A DNA stretch of 64,000 nt from Verpa conica (Eukaryota; Ascomycota; Pezizomycetes; Pezizales; Morchellaceae): NCBI GenBank assembly GCA_033030425.1, contig JAUFSD010000009.1, forward strand, positions 1 through 64,000, written 5' to 3'. Made by a program: the position numbers and the translations under genes. Shown piece by piece: positions 9,772-21,530 of the stretch. How positions within the stretch are numbered: the first letter of the stretch is position 1; each line of letters starts with the position of its first letter. The notes below the pieces were generated by a model. The model was not told where the DNA came from and ran no database searches. It saw nothing but the letters and a program-made list of their open reading frames with translations.

Positions 9772-12700
9772 TGGATCTTCGAATTGGATATGTGAATGTG
9801 CACTCCCTGCAGGACGGGAAGTTTTATCACATTCTGGGGATGTTGGAGAAAAGGTTTGATTTCATTTTTGTTGCGGAGCACTGGTACACAAAGCATGCTA
9901 GCAGGCTGGCAAATACGGCGGTGATTGGGACGACGGTCCTACCTCGAGGCTACGCTCAACGACATCTTAAAGGGAGGTTTAGCGGTGGAATTTATTTGTT
10001 GGCATCAGACAGGTGGAAGGGGCAGGTTCTGGGTGTGGTGGGTGATCAGTATGGGATAGTGGCGAGGCTGAAAGGGTTTTCTTTTGCGGGTGTCTATTAT
10101 CCTCCGACCTCCATGACAACAGTAGCTATGGAACAGCATCTACTCAATCTTCCAGGAGTTGATCTGGTTCTTGGAGACATTAATGTCAGGTTTCCTGGCC
10201 AGAAGCCTGTTGGTCCTACAGACAGAGTACAAGTCTTTCAACGTTGGCAAGCAGGAGGGAATTTTATTAGAATGGCGCCTAGTTTTGGTGGTGGTGGTGG
10301 TGATGGTAGGATCCAGTTGACAACAGATCATGCTTTCATCTCAAATGCACCAGTAATGGTGAACAGTACCCTCACTCTCCATTCCTGTCAGGATTTGAAA
10401 ATATATACCGATCATACATATATGATGGAAGTGGATATTGATGCTGTTGGGATTTTAAGCGCTGGTAATACTGGTGGACAAGTGGATGATAGGAATGATG
10501 GGGTTTTGAGATTTCGGATAAATAGATTGAGGGGCAGTGCTGGATTGGCTGCTGAGAATCGGTTAAAGAGACGGAAGAAAAAAGACTATGGGAAATTGTT
10601 TCGGGATTCTTGGGACTTGTTGCAGGATGTGTGCAATTGGAAGGAAGGGTCGGAGGAATATGATGTGGACATGTTGGACATGTTACTGGTGGGGAAGATG
10701 CAATCGATATCGGAGGAGGTTTTGGGAGTTGTCAAGCCAACAGTGGAACGGAGGGGTCCGGATAAGGTGGTCGGCAAGCTTTCAACATCGACGGATGTTG
10801 ACTCGGCTATTGGACTGTTCAAAAGAGTCCAGAGATCCTCCACCATTGGGAAAACTATGCTATCTGAAATGGACAACAGTACACCCATGGAAGAGTGCGA
10901 GTCCAAGTATGAGAAAGTCTACAATAGCTCTACTCCCTCTTTCACATCCACGACTGATATAAACAGTGCCTCTGGGTCTGATTCCAGCATTCCATGTGGT
11001 GAACCTCTGATGGATGATGCAGAGATTACCAGCATACTTCTAGGTATGGTGTCTGAGAAGCGGGTCAAAAAGTTCATTTCTAGGTTTCCAGGAAGCAAAT
11101 CCTGTGGCGAGGATGGTATTCACGCGCTGCAGATGAAAGCCTTACTGGATACCTCTTTCATCACTGATCTCTCACTTCTATTCCAAGCCTGTATACTTAC
11201 AGGCTCCACACCTGAACGGTGGAATAGGTCTATTCTCTATCCTATCCGAAAAGACTCCAGTCTCCCGTACACAGCCGCCAACACAAGACCTATCTCCATA
11301 CTGGTAATGTTCAGAAGGGTTTTTGAGAGTCTGATAATACCGGCCTTTGAGGATCCCTCCCTTCCCTTCAACACGGTTGATGCTGGACAGGGTGGCTTCC
11401 GGAAAGGCTACTCCACTCTCACACATGCCTTGACTCTCCACCATTCCCTGGCAACCAAAGCTCTTCCAATAGCTGTGTTTCTTGATCTTGAGGCAGCATA
11501 CGATATGGTTGGTAAGGATAAACTGGTGGAGGAATTGCGTGCTCAAGGGATGCCAGCTTTGCTGGTGCGGCTGGTGGTCCAGCTCATGTTCACTTCCATG
11601 TCTTACAGCCTGATTGTCAATGGTGCCTCTTCAGGTTCCCATAGACGGGTTGTTGGTATTCCACAAGGCTCTCCTCTATCTCCTGTCATGTTCAACAAGT
11701 TTGTCAACTCCCTTGTGGTGGCGCTCAATGCTACGGTACAGGATGCCAGTGGACTTCCTTCTAGCCTCTTCTTTGCAGATGATGGGGTTCTCATGTGTCG
11801 GGATTGGGTGAAAGCCACGGTGCTGCTTAACATATGTGAGCGGTGGGCTGTCGACCATGACATGCGCTTCAAGGTGCCAAAATGTGGTGTTGTCACTACC
11901 AAGACGATGCACAACAGGTGGCATACTCCTCTCTCTCTCTATGGAAGTCCTTTGCCAGTTGTTGATACCTACCGCTACCTTGGCTTCCCTGTCACCTGTG
12001 ATGGTATAGACTTTGACGCCCATCGGGACAGGATTGTTGAGAAGACCCTTAAGCTCAAAGGTTTCCTCCAGCTGAGCTCAGACTCTTGGACTCCTCGAGT
12101 CAGGCTCAATCTCTTCAAGGTCTACCTACGACCGATCATGGAGTATGGGCTGCCTCTCTTCGATGCTTGGGTCAAAGCTGGTGCCTGTTTCAAGTTCCTC
12201 AAGCCCTTGGAGCTGGCGTGGAATGAATGCATGGTGTGGGTGGCTGGTGGTACCTCCAAGCGTCCCAAGCTTATAGGCAACCTCTGTGGAGTCCTGGAGA
12301 TCAGGCCTCGTATGGAACATCTACGCTGTAGCTTTCAACACCACCTCTATACTATGGATGCTGGCAACCCGCTTAGGAATATTGTTGGCTCCCTCCCTGC
12401 TAGAAAGTCCAAGAAATTGCTGGTTGGCCACTTGGCTTATGATAAGCTGTATGGGAGGTTCAGGGAGGAGACGGTGGGGCTTGTTGGACTCGACGCTGGT
12501 AAAGTGAAGGAAAAGCTGGTAGGATTTTTGGCGGTAGAGAAGAGTTTAGTGGTGGGGAAGAGAGATGATAAGACGGGTACTATGGTGGCTATAGTGGAGC
12601 CGGAGGGTAGGCTGGAGGGCGCCCAGCGTAGTTTGCCGTTAAGGTATGTTTAATATCTTATTTACTTTTTATTTTTTTATTTTTTTATTCATTTTTTTAT

Positions 12701-13228
12701 TTTTTAATACTGTTTTTGAGACCTTTTTTTATTTTTTATTTTTTTATTTTTTTATTTTATTTTTTTATTTTTTAATACTGTTTTTGAGACCATTTTTTAT
12801 TTTTTATTTTTTATTTATTTTTTATTTTTGCTGTTTGACTGGGAGTGGAGATGGGGCTGACCGTAGGGTGCTTTTTTGGTTTAGGCATTTTGAACAGTAA
12901 GCAGCAAACTACTTTGTGGGATTGGAGGCGAGGACTCTACGGGTTTGGAAGAGTTTGTCTGTGTGGGGTTCGGTGGGATAGAGGACATGTTCGTTGTATA
13001 GCTATGAGTGGTATCTTGACTGGGGTTTTGACGGAGGAAGAAAAGGAGCTGATGGAACTCGACAAGGTGTTACACCCGCCTGACACCAAATACACCGTGA
13101 TTGATTACCTCCTGAATATCCGGGCTCATGACAGGGCGTATGATATATTGGCTGAGTGGAGTAAGAGAATGGCTGATATGTTTGTTGCTGGTCGTGTGGC
13201 TGCTGCCAATAACAGAGGTGATTGATCT
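9765..13228 (+). CDS. Non-LTR retrotransposon ORF2: endonuclease and reverse transcriptase
   Basis: The 962-codon open frame has an apurinic-like (EEP) endonuclease: RIGYVNVHSL near residue 6, FVAEHWY with the catalytic-type Glu38, LGDIN (Asp138, Asn140) and TDH (215-217). The reverse transcriptase has FLDLEAAYD (Asp574), PQGSPLSP (about 633) and FFADD (about 671-674), so the catalytic aspartates are intact. No RNase H domain was recognised. The frame runs into a perfect GTATGT donor at 12644. Joining to 12898 (acceptor GAACAG) keeps phase and adds about 109 aa with CLCGVRWDRGHVRC, the Cys/His knuckle expected at the C-terminus of such proteins. The product nicks target DNA and reverse-transcribes element RNA. 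Start is ATG at 9765 or 9771; the latter shares a base with the ORF1 stop. The intact frame implies a young or constrained copy. Confidence 0.9.
9769..9773 (+). promoter_or_regulatory. TGATG stop/start overlap between ORF1 and ORF2
   Basis: The ORF1 stop TGA (9769-9771) shares its A with an ATG at 9771 in the ORF2 frame; another in-frame ATG lies at 9765. Such overlaps (UAAUG/UGAUG) are used for termination-reinitiation in some non-LTR elements, so coupled translation of ORF2 is a reasonable inference. Confidence 0.5.
12644..12897 (+). other. T-rich intron (or insertion) near the end of ORF2
   Basis: 254 bp, donor GTATGT, acceptor GAACAG. It is dominated by T4-8/A tracts and contains a 68-bp tandem duplication marked by AATACTGTTTTTGAGACC at about 12706 and 12774. 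A branch-like CTGACC lies at about 12857. Splicing keeps phase and restores the Cys/His knuckle. It is much longer than other introns in the window, so a low-complexity expansion inside a short original intron is likely. Confidence 0.55.
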
Positions 13229-13283
13229 TTTTATTCGATTGGTACTTGTGTCGTCTTTGTGTTTTTGTGTTACTATGGATGTC

Positions 13284-13347
<64 letters not shown>

Positions 13348-13740
13348 TAATTCTTTTATTTTCTCTTTTTTATTTATTTCTTTAGTCTCTTTTACTTTGA
13401 CGACACTGGTATTGATGGGGTGGTGTGGAGGACTGGGGCCGCATGGTGCTTGGTGCTGGGTATTCTGTACTTGGTACCTCGCCCTTAGTGGAGGGGAGGA
13501 CTGGTGACTTGGTGGTGGTAGCTTGAGTTGGTAGCGTATGACCATGTTAGCCCCCCTTTGTGGACTGCAACTGGTGGTACTACACTCTTGCTTCTTGCTT
13601 CACTTGTCTCTTGTTCTTCTTCTCTGCGCAATCGCAGGGGTAGTATATGGTTCTTACTGTGTACCTATCCTATTAGCTTGAGTAGTAATAAAATTCTTAA
13701 TCACTAACCCTAACTAAGCAGCGCCACAGCGACGTCTGCA
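13229..13740 (+). other. 3' untranslated tail of the retrotransposon, with (TTTCTTTTAT)n
   Basis: A pyrimidine-rich tandem tract of about ten ATTTCTTTT units spans about 13284-13350, followed by unique sequence and an AATAAA-like signal near 13687. ACTAACCCTAACTAA near 13708 resembles two fungal telomere repeats and may mark the element's end or target; two units are too few to conclude that. No target-site duplication was identified. Confidence 0.4.
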
Positions 13741-13805
13741 GCAGGTGCTCAGGCAGGCGGGGGTAGGGCTGCAGCGCAGGGGGGTCTATGGGGGGTCTAT
13801 ATAGG

Positions 13806-14630
13806 TGTCGAGCGACAGTAGGCTGCAGCGCGAGGTAAAGAAAACCCGTCGTGCGACAGTTTGGGTGTGGGGCTATAGTGGTCTACTTTCTGTCGTGCGA
13901 CAGGTTCCTGTGGGTCCCAGGGGGCTGCAATTGCTGTCGCCCGACAAGAAGCAAGTGCCAGGGTTGTCAAGAAAAGCTGTCGGGCGACAAGCAGGGACAG
14001 GCAGCAAAGTTCCTAGTTGCTGTTGTGTGACAGGTTATTGTGGGTCCCAGGGGCTGCAATTGCTGTCGCCCGACAAGAAGCAAGTGCCAGGGTTGTCAAA
14101 AAAAACTGTCGAGCAACAACCAGGTACAGGCAGCAAAGTCCCCAGTTGCTGTCGTGCGACAGGTTATTGTGGGTCCCAGGGGGCTGCAATTGCTGTTGCT
14201 CGACGAGAAGGAAGTGCCAGAGTTGTCAAGAAAAGCTGTCGAGCGACAGGCAGCTGCATCTGTCAAAGGCCTAGATAGCTGTCGGGCAACAACCAGGTAC
14301 AGGCAGCAAAGTCTCCAGTTGCTGTCGTGCGACAGGCAGTCAGGCTAAAGGAGACATGATATTACTGTCGAGTGACAATTACCTGTACCCAGCAAAGGCC
14401 CAGATAGCTGTCGGGCGACAATGTCTGACATTTTAAAAAGGAGAAGGTTTCTGTTGCTCGACAGTAGGTAGCAGCCACAAAAGCCCTTAAAGCTGTCGGG
14501 CGACAGACAGCAGCAGCCTGGCGCAGGTCCAGCATGGTCGAGCGACAGAAGGCTGCAGGCATACAGAGACAAAAGCCGTTGTCCGACAGCCATTATTGAC
14601 AGCAACTCTTGTCTTTTTGTGGAGCGACAG
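13806..14630. repeat. Array of about 20 dyads TGTCG-NN-CGACA
   Basis: Perfect or near-perfect 12-bp dyads begin at 13806, 13847, 13891, 13935, 13978, 14021, 14064, 14107, 14150, 14194, 14237, 14280, 14323, 14366, 14409, 14452, 14494, 14536, 14577 and 14619. From 13847 on, spacing is 41-44 bp throughout, mostly 43. A larger unit of three dyads (about 130 bp) repeats three times, marked by GTGGGTCCCAG near 13910, 14040 and 14169. All plus-strand frames are open over parts of the array, as expected of tandem repeats, and I do not treat them as genes. The central two bases vary (AG, TG, CC, GG, CT) while the arms are kept. Confidence 0.9.
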
Positions 14631-16030
14631 TAGACCCTAACCCAGGCCACATACCAGGAAAAAACCGTATAATTTTTCACCTCCAGGATTTCGTTTTGGG
14701 TACCATCCTCAGTTTCACTCAGCAGAGTCTTAACTTTCTGGAAGCGTGGAACCATGTTCGTAAAGACCGCTGCGAGAGTTAGTATAATGATCTAGTGGTG
14801 TATAGGAGACGGATGGCTTACTCGTCATTTTCTCAACGGAGCGCAGGGCACCCTGAATTGTATCGGTGATGTTTCCGAGAGCAATAGTCAGGAGTTTCAC
14901 TTGTTCTGTAGAGAGTAGTTTAGATCAATGTACCGTACAGGTATGAGGAGGGGGGGGATACCTAGGGAGTGATTCAGAACCTTTGTGAATTTTTCGTGCT
15001 TCGCAAGCGCTTCGTCATATGCTTTCTTCCGGTCCTCAGTTACTTTCTCGGTGTGCCAGGGGGTGACCATTGGACGCCCCAGCTCGTCTTTGGGAGCAAA
15101 AGCCGCCGCCAACCCTGATGATATTCTGTCAACAAAGGAATCTGACGAGATGGATCAAGTATATCCTTACACGTCGGCATATATTTTGTTTCCTCATCTA
15201 GCTGGGATTTTGCGTCCATCCAGCTCTTCTTGAGGACATCGCAGCTAGCAAGTGAGCGCTGAATAATGAGGTCCATAGCAGCCGCAACATCACGCCCGTC
15301 GGGAATGACCTTCACAAAGCGGTCATGTACGGAGTCGAGATTCTGCTTATCCTTCGTGGTGACACCATGGAACTGTAGTGCCATGCGTCAGTCGCGGCCT
15401 CTGTTCATGTCGAGTAGGGAAAAACAGACATCGGTAAGAGAAGTAGCCATTTTATGACAACTCTCCTTCATTTGTCCCGCACGGGTCGACAATTTTGTCA
15501 GCTCACGCCGGGCGCTCCTTGCCGCCGTCGCTATAGTCGGATTGCTTAGTTTCGCACCATCGGCGCATATAATATCCAGGTATCCCCGGATCTTCTCGTA
15601 CCGCTCGTCGGCATTCGAAGCAAACTCCACCATACTGGCCGCTTTAACACGTCAGCTACATGTCATCTAATATGTTACACATATATACCCAGCTCGAGCA
15701 TGGACGGGATGACGTCCTTTCGGAAGGATGAGCAGTTGGTCTGGATTAGCGTCAAGTGGCTCTCCAACTCCTGGTAGGTATCAACACACTGCCATTCCAC
15801 TCTCCCCGACCCACACTCATAATCACCTTGTATAGACTCTTATCTTCTGCAAAGTATACATTGAAATCCTCCTGGTTGAAGCGCGCTTCGAATTCCGGTG
15901 TTGTTGAGGGCAAACCATTCGCAGCATAAAGGTAGGCCTTTAGGTTTTTGAAGTTCTCCGAGGAGAAGATGAAGACGGGGGGCTCTGTCCCGTCAATGAA
16001 GGTGTTCTCGATATCTTTTGCAATAGTCAT
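14345..16030 (-). CDS. Multi-exon helix-rich protein; 3' end reads into the dyad array
   Basis: Start ATG at 16030. Exons, read in phase, are 16030-15827, 15770-15689, 15641-15430, 15372-15171, 15114-14962, 14905-14822 and 14769 onward; introns are 47-57 bp with good GT-AG ends. The first 310 or so residues are almost entirely amphipathic helix, with no signal peptide or enzyme motif. The last exon stays open through the repeat array to 14345, which would make 453 aa with a Cys-rich tail encoded by repeats. The natural end was probably near 14640-14690. The helical layout is reminiscent of alpha-helical pore-forming or effector-type proteins of fungi. That is a weak, fold-level impression with no motif behind it. 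It may be a pseudogene at its 3' end. Confidence 0.55.
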
Positions 16031-16554
16031 GGCCGTGATAGAGAGCAGGAGGGGGTAGGTTGCAGAGTGGGGACACTGCCTTTGGTGTGATATATATACG
16101 CTGTTGAACGGTGGAGATAGATCTATAAGGAGTGGGCTGGGGGCCCAGCAAAAGGGCTCTCCCGGCAGCCCAAGTTCCATATCGGGACCACAGTATGCAG
16201 AGGTAGCCTGAACTACAAACTGGCAAGTGGCTACAGCTGGATATGCGACTATGGGTTCTAATTCCCTCAGATCAGCCTGTCCCGTAGTATACTATGCCCA
16301 GGGGGTATACCACTATAAATTACTGATAGATATTTACGTAATTCCGGGGTTACGAGATACCGGAGAGATCCGTGAGATCTAGACTGTCATTAAGAGTCCA
16401 GCGCGTATTTTAACCCGAATGCGAAAATCCCGCTGAATGTCAAGCCTGCCAGTTGAGTGACACTACCCAGGGGAATCCCACCAAAAATGTGCATAAGATG
16501 CGAAGATCTCCGATAAGATATAGTTATCACGAACAGGCGATCAATCCACCACGA

Positions 16555-16698
16555 GAATACTCGGGCCAGGGAATAAGAACCTGAACATGCAAGTGGGTAC
16601 TTATCGAATGAGACTTCTTTAGATGAGAAAAGGCCCCCTACCGATTGGTGAGAATGGTACTTGCATATTCAGGTTATTATTCCCTGACACGAGTATCT
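16555..16698. mobile_element. Short foldback element (MITE-like), about 145 bp
   Basis: Arms about 16556-16601 and 16652-16697 are inverted copies; diagnostic matches are CAGGGAATAAGAACCTGAA against the complement of TTCAGGTTATTATTCCCTG. Roughly 80-85 percent identity and a 50-bp loop. No coding capacity. Confidence 0.65.
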
Positions 16699-16699
16699 A

Positions 16700-18070
16700 T
16701 GGTCTCTAGGGCTGATCAATTCTTATGCATACTCCTCATCAGCTCTTTATCAACGTCAGGGTTACTTGTTGCTACTGCCTGCCGAAACCCACCACCTAAC
16801 ATTAGTAGGTGAAATTGAGCATCGCCATTTAACAACGCTAGAGGCCTAAGCCCTCCTCGAGGAGTTTATTGGAATAAAATGTTGAGCACTGTTGCATATC
16901 CCCTCCCCGGCTATTCACTTTGATATTATTACCCCGCCCTCCCCGCCCTCCCAGCCCGTTTTGGAGTACTTCTGGGCTGCGAAAGACATGCCACTAGATA
17001 GAGATACTTTACCAATTGTGGTTAAGGTCTACATGTCTTAGTGGTCACGTTGCATTATCTGGTTTTCAGAGGATCTACACTGCGCCGGATCGAGGGGTAC
17101 CTGCCGTCTTGGCGCGGAGAGTTCCGTATGATCTGCGAATAGTCCCTGCATAAGGATTAACATGCATGAGCCACTGTCTCAGAGGAGCACTTTCGCTAGT
17201 ACATATCCTTTTGATTTTCATCAACCAGTTCCCGTGGCTTCAGCTGGTTCTAACATTTTTTCTGCAGGTTATCCTTTCTCGTGCGAGAACCAGTTCTTTA
17301 TGTTTTGGAGGATCTTAGTACTGCCCGACTGGGGACGCCTGTCTCCGGGAGAACAGGAATTTACAAAGCACTTTGACACTCACAAACTAATAGTTTTCCC
17401 TATACAATTATGTGGCTCTGTCTGCAAATCGAGTTTCATTGGCAAGACAAGTCACCGCCAACTGTCACATCTCCTAGTTGCTGACTCTCTGAGCTGCGTA
17501 TACATATATTGGCTTTGAAGCTGATGTTTTAATCGTAAAGTATTCTTCTCTGGTTTGGTAATATTGTATGATGAAGTAGTTGCTTAATCCGCTCAACAGT
17601 AAGGGTCCCGAGTAGATGGTATATCATATTACTCTAGGCATAATACAGCGGGGTAGTTGTAAATTAGCCTTCGAACAAGTCACGAGATCGCCTAATATTT
17701 CCCGGACGTAGATCTTTACTTGAGTTTTAAGTATTTTAGTTTCATCTAAGCCGGGCCATTTCTTTAGCGGGGATTAGAAAGTTTACCAACTTTGGTTCAA
17801 GCCGCAGGAAGTCGGATATTGTATCCAAATTGATCTATTCAGCTGTGATTTAATAAAGCCCATTCTAGGCCTTGTACAATGAGCAGTGGAGTGATTCTCA
17901 GGTGAATGGGATCCCTGCAGGGCCATACATAGTGAAGTTGGTACTCCCATTCCCGTGATAACTGGTGCCTGCTCCTCATAAATTTATCTTATATAAACCC
18001 ATAGTTCCGCCAGAGGTAGTGTAGGCCATGTTCTAAAGCTTTCCCAACTTTAGTATCAAGACTCAGCAAA
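16700..18070. other. Intergenic, no gene recognised
   Basis: Short frames exist (for example 17162-17518) but show no recognisable domain, no splice partners and unremarkable composition. Nothing else was seen. Confidence 0.5.
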
Positions 18071-18071
18071 T

Positions 18072-21000
18072 ATGGACAAAGTATACGAGATTACCAAAAA
18101 TAACTTCCCTCGGGAAGAGTTGTTCATTGCGGACAAGATTGTGAACTGTCGTGAATGGCGTGAAGACAGTAGTTCGGCAAGTTTAAGATCTTCCACTAAT
18201 AGAACGGACAACATGATCCAACAGTAATGCTGACTTGAAGATATACCGCAACAGGCATACTGGCGGAAGCCTTCAATGAGACTTGATAGTGAGATTGAAG
18301 AAATCTTGGAGACAACTAAGGAGCTCCCCCGTAAAATCAGTTTGTACTGCGATACTTTCTACATTAATGGGGCTTCTACCATTGAGGTTCCTGCAAAAAA
18401 GTTTTCCCTTACCATCTACGCACGAGAGTTTATTGTTACTCCTTCAGCCAGCGGATCATCAAATGCATCACTCACCATCAAGACTACGGTCTCCGTACCG
18501 TGTGATATCGGGATTTACACACCCTCGATTCCTGATGATCTCACTTTGCAGTTCATTACCGGTAGCTCCAATAGTGATCTCATTAAACCACAACTTGGGT
18601 CCGGAGAAGTTGGTTTCCGTGTGTCAAGCAAAGATGGAAGGGTTAAAGGGAGGTCAAGCATTGACGTCACACCGGCGGACTATTTGAGCAATGTTACACT
18701 CGAAGGTGTCATTGACGAGACGGTGATCTGGGAGAATGAGTGATCCCCCCGGTGAACATTATCAACTCGGCTAGTTGTCTAATATTCGTTTTTCATAGTA
18801 ATCTTGCCCGCTTATTGCAATTTCAATTTCTCTGCGCGACGTCAAATTGCCAACGAGATCCTGAAGCTGCGTACAAGCTACTCACTTATGTTTGCTCAAT
18901 GACAGAGGGAAACACCCAAATGGTAGACTTTCATTATCAGGCCTCATCACTCTTGATGCACATATGTTAGTTCTTCCCCATGTCCGGAGCTTTGTTCATG
19001 CATCATTAATGCTGTGTAAAGCCGCACAATCGAGTCAGCTTGTCTCGTACGTACCTCAAGTAAACCTCAGTTCCAGTCGGGCATTGCTCGAGTCCCGTCT
19101 GCGCGCTGCCCAGGTATTTGAGGAGCGGTTCTACCAGTTTATCCAATTGGAGAAGAACTCCAAGCAACTGGGCTCTGTCGTAAGCCTGATGTCAAGTGCC
19201 AGTGATGACGCGACCCGGACGTACCAGTTTACACTGCGCACGGCAAGGGAACGCTACAACACCGCCGAGAAGTCCCACACGGAGGCGTTGTCTCGGTTTA
19301 CTGTGAGTTGTGAAGGCTTTCAGTGTGGTTTTTTGTTTTGGTATACATTTACTGATTTGATCGCCACTTACAGAAAGCAAATGTTGGCCTTGAGACGGCG
19401 AGCGAAAAATTCAAGGCCGGTATCAAAAAGTGGGCAGAAGACGAGGTAAGATATCGGGTGGAACCTGATCCATTCTACTTTTTTCCAGAGCTCATAACCA
19501 GTAGCCGGATTAATGGTGCAGTGCTGACGGTGCGTGATCTTCTAGAGAGACAAGGCGTACAAGGAAATTGGATTTGCGTTGGTTGGTGTTGTGGCCTCCA
19601 TCGTGGGATGTGTTTTCACTTCTGGAGGTACCTCGACCCGACCTCCTTCCGAGCATTGGAATTGTCTACTCACATCTGTTGTTTGTGTATACAGCTACGG
19701 CCCCAGCAGCCGCAGCCGCTGTTGAAAAGGTCAGTGCATGAGCTTACCTACCCCAGTACTAGAAACTCCTAACGATGTATTTCACAACAGACAACTGGTG
19801 TCTTCGTAAAGCTCAAGGAGGTTTTTGAGAAACTTAAGAAAGTATATGACAGATTTGAACCTGCGCTGAAGAAGATCCGGGAAATGGCAACATCAACCCA
19901 AAAGATTCTCAAAACTCTCGATAAGGTAAAGGGTATCGAGGGCCAGCAGGATCTTGTCATTCCATGTAAGTCAGGAGATATATTTAATGATGATATAGCT
20001 ACTTCTGATACATTTCTGCAGCTCAGGATAATAAAGAAGATGTTGCAAACGCAACAGCAGAATGGCATGCCTCCGAACTCTCGTGGATCGCAGCCCATCA
20101 CTGACGGAATTAATCAACCAGGGATATATTCAAGCAGCAGATTCTGAGCATGTTCGAAACGGTAAGAAGTCCCTTTCTCACAATTGCACCTTCCCCAGAA
20201 TGGCTTTGACTGACATGGACCCTGTAATTCACAGCTTAAAGACCATGGTAATAATCGTGAGATTCTAGTTTGGAATGAGAAAGATGAGCTGAATAAATTT
20301 AGACATCAATGGCAAGCGGGAGTACAGGGATAAGCTCCTTGAGCTTCCGGTACTTGGGAAGACGGTCCTGGCCAGCCAGACTACTCTTATTGCTACTGGG
20401 GACCAATATGCGGTGATGCAGCTTAAAGAAAGATTTGCGAACAACCAGCTCAAGCGAGTTCAGGGATGCCTTTCTAGCGTTACCAAAGACGAAAGGATCT
20501 TCGAAATAATGAAATCTGTGATGTTTGATCGACTGCTGGCCATCCGCGGATTGGTCTATATGGATTTCTGGTCGCATACAATGGCTTATATGTATTATTC
20601 CATGTCCGACGGTGAGCTCTCGGGTCTGTTGTTTAGTAGGTAATATTCCAGCTGACACCCCCAATGACCTTCCAATATTGTTGTCTGCCACAAAGCCGGC
20701 GGCAGATTACCTCGATGATGCAGCCCGACTACAAGCAGCCATCATCGGCTTCGGAACAAACACGAGAGTACAAATAAAGAAATTTATAGTGTCTCTTACC
20801 GACGACCCCCAAACCATCAAAGAGTGCCTTGCCGAGAGTAACAGTTACTTCTTTACATTAAGCCATGAGGATCCGCTTTTTAAGAGCTTTTGCCGGGTTC
20901 GAATGACCCGAGCGAGGTTAGTCATATCACCGTTATTTGTCTCAATAGTGTTGGAGTACCGATAAATTACTGAGCTGAGTAAATATAGGTGTTATCTTGA

Positions 21001-21316
21001 GGGCGTTACGGCTGAAGACCCGACAGAGACCATCCAGTTGTTGTTGCAAACCGGGGCTGCATTTACAGATAAAGATATTGAGGTATCACACCACTCCCGG
21101 GTTTTCATCGGGGAGCCTCAGAAGTGGCTCTTTGAGTATAGCCCAAATGATCGCGAGATTAAGTGTGACGGAGAGCTCGTCGGCGCAGACAGCTGCGTGA
21201 AACAGACACCGTTCACGGATTGGGCGGTCGAAATACAGGGTGATTCTAGCAAACTTTCTTTTTCGGACTTTACAGGCCTGAAGCTTGAGCTGTGGTGCGA
21301 GGTAACACTGCTCTAG
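18072..21316 (+). CDS. Multi-exon beta-then-helical protein of a fungal family, unknown role
   Basis: Coding blocks succeed each other on the plus strand with short introns. They are: a possible first exon at 18072; a beta-rich block about 18276-18735; helical blocks about 18799-18922, 18971-19303 and 19373-19445; small exons between 19490 and 19735; then about 19791-19966, 20022-20170, 20300-20641, 20650-20920 and 20990-21316. Clear junctions include 18923-18970 and GTAAGA at 19446. The middle holds a hydrophobic stretch, GFALVGVVASIVGC, near 19575, flanked by long amphipathic helices; the end looks beta-rich again. I recall similar architecture in unnamed Pezizomycotina proteins. A membrane-inserting helical hairpin is possible but unproven. 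Exon edges between 18140 and 18270 and after 20150 are uncertain. Boundaries given are the likely start and the stop. Confidence 0.55.
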
Positions 21317-21530
21317 GAGCGGCCTGGAGCTGAGTATTGAGTTATAAGTTCTTGTATGCGCCGAGTGGTAGTCTTCATTAGTTTTTGTAAAGAGTTACAC
21401 CAGAAACCCTTGTTGGGCTCAGAAAGTGTGGAGAATTCACTCTTATATGCCATGGACAGCTACATTCAATAACTACTGCGTGTTTAGAGTGAATAGAATA
21501 TATTTATTACGCGCGATAACCGCTGAATGA

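Noticed and set aside
13805..14348. Three overlapping plus-strand frames across the dyad array
   Set aside because: All frames are open because the repeat unit lacks stops; the encoded peptides are repeat translations with no independent support.
17162..17518. Plus-strand 118-codon frame
   Set aside because: No recognisable family and no exon partners; isolated in gene-free DNA.
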